Source: Pseudidiomarina piscicola (lineage in GTDB: Bacteria > Pseudomonadota > Gammaproteobacteria > Enterobacterales > Alteromonadaceae). Taken from it: a stretch of DNA of 64,000 nt. This document shows positions 61,004-64,000 of this stretch, in pieces; within the stretch, counting starts at the first letter, position 1; each line of letters opens with the position of its first letter. Made by a program: the position numbers and the translations under genes. The DNA is taken from NCBI RefSeq assembly GCF_902806985.1, contig NZ_CADCXY010000001.1, positions 868,001 to 932,000 on the forward strand. Reading direction: 5' to 3'. The notes under the pieces are model-generated. The model was given only the letters and a program-made list of their open reading frames with translations. It had not been told where the DNA came from and did not search any database.

Positions 61004-62507
61004 CGGTAGCTTCCAGCTTCACACGCCAAATCGCAGGGCCGGTTTCATGAGCATTCTCGCCGCTACTGTCCACCGCTACTGTCACGGGCATGTCTTCAAC
61101 ATCGAATTCGTAAATAGCTTCCATGCCTAAGTCTTCAAAGGCAACCACCTTGGCCTGTTTAATGGCTTTCGCAACTAAATAAGCCGCACCTCCTACCGCC
61201 ATCAAATAGACTGCTTTATGTTGTTTGATACTTTCGACCGTTGCAGGCCCGCGCTCGGCTTTGCCTATCATGCCTAAAATACCGGTTTTATCGAGCATCA
61301 AATCAGTAAATTTATCCATCCGTGTAGCTGTAGTTGGCCCGGCAGGCCCAACCACTTCGTCGCCAACAGGATCAACCGGTCCGACGTAATAAATGAATTT
61401 ATTTTTAAAGTCGACTGGTAAGGTCTCGCCTTTATCTAGCATATCTTTAATACGCTTATGAGCGGCATCACGACCGGTAAGCATCTTGCCTGACAACAAT
61501 ACGGTTTCACCGGTTTTCCAGGTTTCAATATCGGCTTGTGTAATTTCATCGAGGTTAACGCGACGCGCATCATCGCCCAGCTCAAAGGTAATATCAGGCC
61601 AGTCTTCTACTTTCGGCGGTTGCAGATCCGCGGCTCCTGAGCCGTCTAAAGTAAAGTGTGCATGCCGGGTCGCCGCACAGTTGGGAATTAAGGTAACAGG
61701 CTTTGAGGCCGCATGGGTTGCCGCTGTTTTGATCTTCACATCCATGACGGTAGTGACACCGCCAAGCCCCTGTGCGCCAATGCCTAATTTATTGACGCGA
61801 TGATAAATCTCTAGACGCAGCTCTTCTTCGGCATTTTGTGGCCCACGATCAAGCAACTCTTGAATGTCTACCGGGTCCATCAACGCTTCTTTTGCCAGCA
61901 CCGCAGATTTTTCTGCCGTACCACCGATACCGAGACCAATCATACCCGGTGGACACCAACCGGCACCGAGTTTTGGCATGGTTTCCACCACCCAGTCGGC
62001 AATCGAATCACTTGGGTTCAGCATCACCATCTTCGATTTATTTTCCGAGCCTCCGCCCTTGGCTGCGATCATCACTTCGATTTTATCGCCTGGTACCATA
62101 TCGATATGAACCACCGCAGGGGTGTTATCTCCGGTGTTTGTCCGTTTCCCAGCGGGATCGGCAACAATAGAGGCGCGTAGCGGATTTTCTGGGTTCGTAT
62201 ATGCTTGACGCGTGCCTTCATCGACCATCTGTTGCACCGTCATATCGGTTTTGTCCCATTGCACTGCCATACCTACTTTAACGAAGCAGGTGACAATACC
62301 GGTGTCTTGGCAAATCGGTCGATGTCCTTGGGCCGCCATACGTGAGTTCGTCAACACCTGCGCAATTGCGTTTTTCGCCGCGTCACTTTGCTCTTTGTGA
62401 TACGCCTTTTCCAATGCTTGAACAAAATCTAAGGGGTGATAATAGGAAATATATTGCAATGCATCTGCGATGCTTTCGATGAAATCCGCTTGCCGAATGA
62501 TGGCCAT
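60996..62507 (-). CDS. Fumarate hydratase, class I (iron-sulfur)
   Basis: A 503-residue single-chain class I fumarase (E. coli FumA 548). It hydrates fumarate to malate in the TCA cycle. Candidate cluster-ligand cysteines are in CQDTGIVTCF, GWCPPGMIGLGIGG and NCAATRHAHF. A second, beta-domain half (from about residue 330) has VLLSGKMLTGRDAAHKRI and YVGPVDPVGDEVVGPAGPTTATRMDKFT. The start has an AGAGG site. It is divergent from pabB over a 120-base gap and precedes rmuC. Confidence 0.93.
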   Translation of the reverse strand: MAIIRQADFIESIADALQYISYYHPLDFVQALEKAYHKEQSDAAKNAIAQVLTNSRMAAQGHRPICQDTGIVTCFVKVGMAVQWDKTDMTVQQMVDEGTRQAYTNPENPLRASIVADPAGKRTNTGDNTPAVVHIDMVPGDKIEVMIAAKGGGSENKSKMVMLNPSDSIADWVVETMPKLGAGWCPPGMIGLGIGGTAEKSAVLAKEALMDPVDIQELLDRGPQNAEEELRLEIYHRVNKLGIGAQGLGGVTTVMDVKIKTAATHAASKPVTLIPNCAATRHAHFTLDGSGAADLQPPKVEDWPDITFELGDDARRVNLDEITQADIETWKTGETVLLSGKMLTGRDAAHKRIKDMLDKGETLPVDFKNKFIYYVGPVDPVGDEVVGPAGPTTATRMDKFTDLMLDKTGILGMIGKAERGPATVESIKQHKAVYLMAVGGAAYLVAKAIKQAKVVAFEDLGMEAIYEFDVEDMPVTVAVDSSGENAHETGPAIWRVKLEATDA

Positions 62508-62627
62508 GACTACCTCTATGTCCTCGGGTTACAATTGCCGGTTATGATAGCGTTTTCATCGCACGCTGACCAGTTTTCAGATGGCTTATGTTAAGCTAAC
62601 GGAAAACTAGTTTGGAGTTATCTAGCC

Positions 62628-63953
62628 GTGTCGATTACCGCCGTCGTTGTTGATTTAAAATCTGATTTTAATACGCTGTTTTCAGCGGTTGCCGACGAGC
62701 CTTGGGCGTTATTCCTCGATAGCTGTGATCACCCTAACAGTCGTTATGACTTTATCTTCCGCCAGCCGGAACAGGTGCTCACGGACATCACCGATTGGCC
62801 ACAAGCTTTACAGTCGTTGCTGGCACAATTGCCCGATTACCAAGGCCCCAGCAAGGTGCCCTTTCAAGGAGGCCTGGCAGGGGCTTTTAGCTATGACGCT
62901 GGGCGCGCCCTCGAACAACTACCCAACCATGCCGATAGCGATATAGCGCTACCGGATATCGCAATAGGTTTATACTCACAAGCTTTAGTCCGCTGTCGGC
63001 AAACCCATACCACCTGGTTAGTCGCGCCCGCGCAGCAACTGGCAGAGTTAGAACAATTCTGGCACGCACAGCAGCAAAACGACGCCGCAACTTATAACTT
63101 TCAACTGACGTCAGCATGGCAAAGTAATATGACCGCCGCTGACTACCAAGCAAAATTTAACCAAGTTCAGGACTATCTACACAGCGGCGATTGCTATCAA
63201 ATTAACCTCGCACAGCGTTTTAAAGCGTCGTTTAATGGCGATGCTTGGGCTGCCTATCAGTACCTAAGAGAAGCCAATAAAGCACCTTTTTCGGCGTTTA
63301 TGCGACTACCGCAAGGCGCATTGTTAAGCCATTCTCCAGAGCGTTTTTTGCACGTCAGCCCGGCGGGGAGTGTGCAAACTAAGCCTATTAAAGGTACTCG
63401 ACCACGTGGCGATAGCGAAGCGAGTGACCAAGCACTCGCTGATGAGTTACGTTCGGCAACAAAAGATCGTGCAGAAAATGTCATGATTGTAGACTTATTA
63501 CGTAACGACCTCAGTAAAGTGTGCTTGCCTAGCAGCGTCAACGTGCCGAAATTGTTTGCCATTGAAAGCTATCCGGCAGTTCACCATTTGGTCAGCACGG
63601 TCGAAGGCCAGTTGCAGGCAAACGCTACTGCGCTTGACCTTATCGCTGCTTGCTTTCCCGGCGGATCGATAACCGGAGCGCCAAAAATTCGGGCGATGGA
63701 AATCATTGATGAGCTTGAGCCGCAACGGCGCAGCTTTTATTGCGGTAGCTTCGGCTACATATCGCAACATGGCGAAAGCGATACCAATATCGCCATTCGT
63801 ACTTTGGTGGCCAGCTCCGAGCACATCTACTGCTGGGCTGGCGGTGGTTTAGTCGTTGATTCCAACGGTGAAGAAGAATACCAAGAAACCTTAGATAAGG
63901 TAGCCAAAATTGTACCGGTGCTGGCCGCCACACAAGAGTCCAGCGAATCATGA
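62628..63953 (+). CDS. pabB: Aminodeoxychorismate synthase component I
   Basis: A 441-residue chorismate enzyme that, with PabA, makes 4-amino-4-deoxychorismate for folate. The KPIKGTRPRG motif has lysine where anthranilate synthases (TrpE) have alanine, which identifies PabB. Other catalytic segments are GDCYQINLAQRF, DLLRNDLSKVC, FPGGSITGAPKIRAMEIIDELE and YCWAGGGLVVDS. The start is GTG at 62628, with TTGGAG ten bases upstream. Its stop overlaps the next start (ATGA), a pabB-nudL order as in E. coli. Confidence 0.95.
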   Translation: MSITAVVVDLKSDFNTLFSAVADEPWALFLDSCDHPNSRYDFIFRQPEQVLTDITDWPQALQSLLAQLPDYQGPSKVPFQGGLAGAFSYDAGRALEQLPNHADSDIALPDIAIGLYSQALVRCRQTHTTWLVAPAQQLAELEQFWHAQQQNDAATYNFQLTSAWQSNMTAADYQAKFNQVQDYLHSGDCYQINLAQRFKASFNGDAWAAYQYLREANKAPFSAFMRLPQGALLSHSPERFLHVSPAGSVQTKPIKGTRPRGDSEASDQALADELRSATKDRAENVMIVDLLRNDLSKVCLPSSVNVPKLFAIESYPAVHHLVSTVEGQLQANATALDLIAACFPGGSITGAPKIRAMEIIDELEPQRRSFYCGSFGYISQHGESDTNIAIRTLVASSEHIYCWAGGGLVVDSNGEEEYQETLDKVAKIVPVLAATQESSES

Positions 63954-64000
63954 CCCGCGATGAGTTCCTCCACCGTTTTCAGCTACATGCGCCGCGCCAA
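63950..64000 (+). CDS. nudL: NudL-like CoA pyrophosphatase, 5' end only
   Basis: Only 17 codons lie before the window ends, so no Nudix box is visible. The reading MTRDEFLHRFQLHAPRQ resembles the N-terminus of E. coli NudL (DDFLSRFQLLRP), and the gene overlaps pabB by 4 bases (ATGA) as the E. coli neighbour does. The call rests mainly on position. Confidence 0.6.
   Translation, partial: MTRDEFLHRFQLHAPRQ

Noticed and set aside
60714-61130. 138-codon Cys/Ser-rich open frame opposite rmuC
   Set aside because: It reads the complement of the glutamine-codon-rich coiled coil, which gives Cys and Ser runs. No ribosome-binding site or family similarity.

Overview
The window is ordinary, densely packed chromosome from a Gram-negative gammaproteobacterium. 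The signs are ZipA and Smc in one cluster, outer-membrane and lipoprotein signals, and E. coli-like neighbourhoods (dnaE-accA-tilS, gloB/rnhA/dnaQ, zipA-ligA-cysZ, pabB-nudL). Gene content fits a marine, amino-acid-using Alteromonadales member: monomeric isocitrate dehydrogenase, branched-chain 2-oxoacid dehydrogenase, M3 peptidase lipoprotein and two AbgT transporters. My best guess is Idiomarinaceae, from memory of gene content rather than a search. I see no insertion sequence, prophage, CRISPR array, integron or rRNA operon.

Layout. 1-2.1 kb: end of purM, purN, and a DUF3108 protein. 2.2-8 kb: fadE behind a FadR-like operator, a peroxiredoxin/metallo-beta-lactamase pair, and the first AbgT transporter. 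8-12 kb: a tight three-gene unit (2OG-Fe(II) oxygenase, 5'-nucleotidase lipoprotein, Bcr/CflA exporter). 12-18 kb: outer-membrane barrel, argE, rnhB, second AbgT transporter, SDR, TonB-C protein. 18-24 kb: the bkd complex behind a LiuR-like site, astE and DUF599. 24-31 kb: RND pump, CPA2 antiporter, DMT permease. 31-37 kb: tilS, accA, dnaE. 37-40 kb: a poorly understood three-gene unit (beta-lactamase-fold hydrolase, HEPN protein, YqiA-like hydrolase). 40-45 kb: icd, DUF2165, M3 peptidase. 45-50 kb: two tRNA-Asp genes, dnaQ-rnhA, rhodanese, methyltransferase, gloB, mltD. 50-57 kb: ligA, zipA, smc. 57-64 kb: cysZ-like, solute-binding protein, S1/P1 nuclease, rmuC, class I fumarase, pabB, start of nudL.

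The functional themes are oxidation of fatty acids and branched-chain amino acids feeding the TCA cycle (fadE, bkd, icd, fumarase), DNA replication and maintenance (dnaE, dnaQ, rnhA, rnhB, ligA, smc, rmuC), and p-aminobenzoate/folate chemistry (pabB and possibly the AbgT transporters). Ten convergent junctions are present. Five have interlocked stop codons and no terminator, three have a clear bidirectional hairpin terminator, one has a hairpin with the stop codon in its loop, and one has a 3-bp gap.

I did not find a convincing new multi-gene defence or metabolic system. The most open items are the HEPN-containing operon at 37-40 kb, the short TilS with an altered P-loop, the oxygenase/nucleotidase/exporter unit, and the predicted operators. 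No gap between annotated features is longer than about 300 bases; the largest are 45054-45321, 45501-45731 and 36848-37080, which hold promoter regions and nothing else I recognise.
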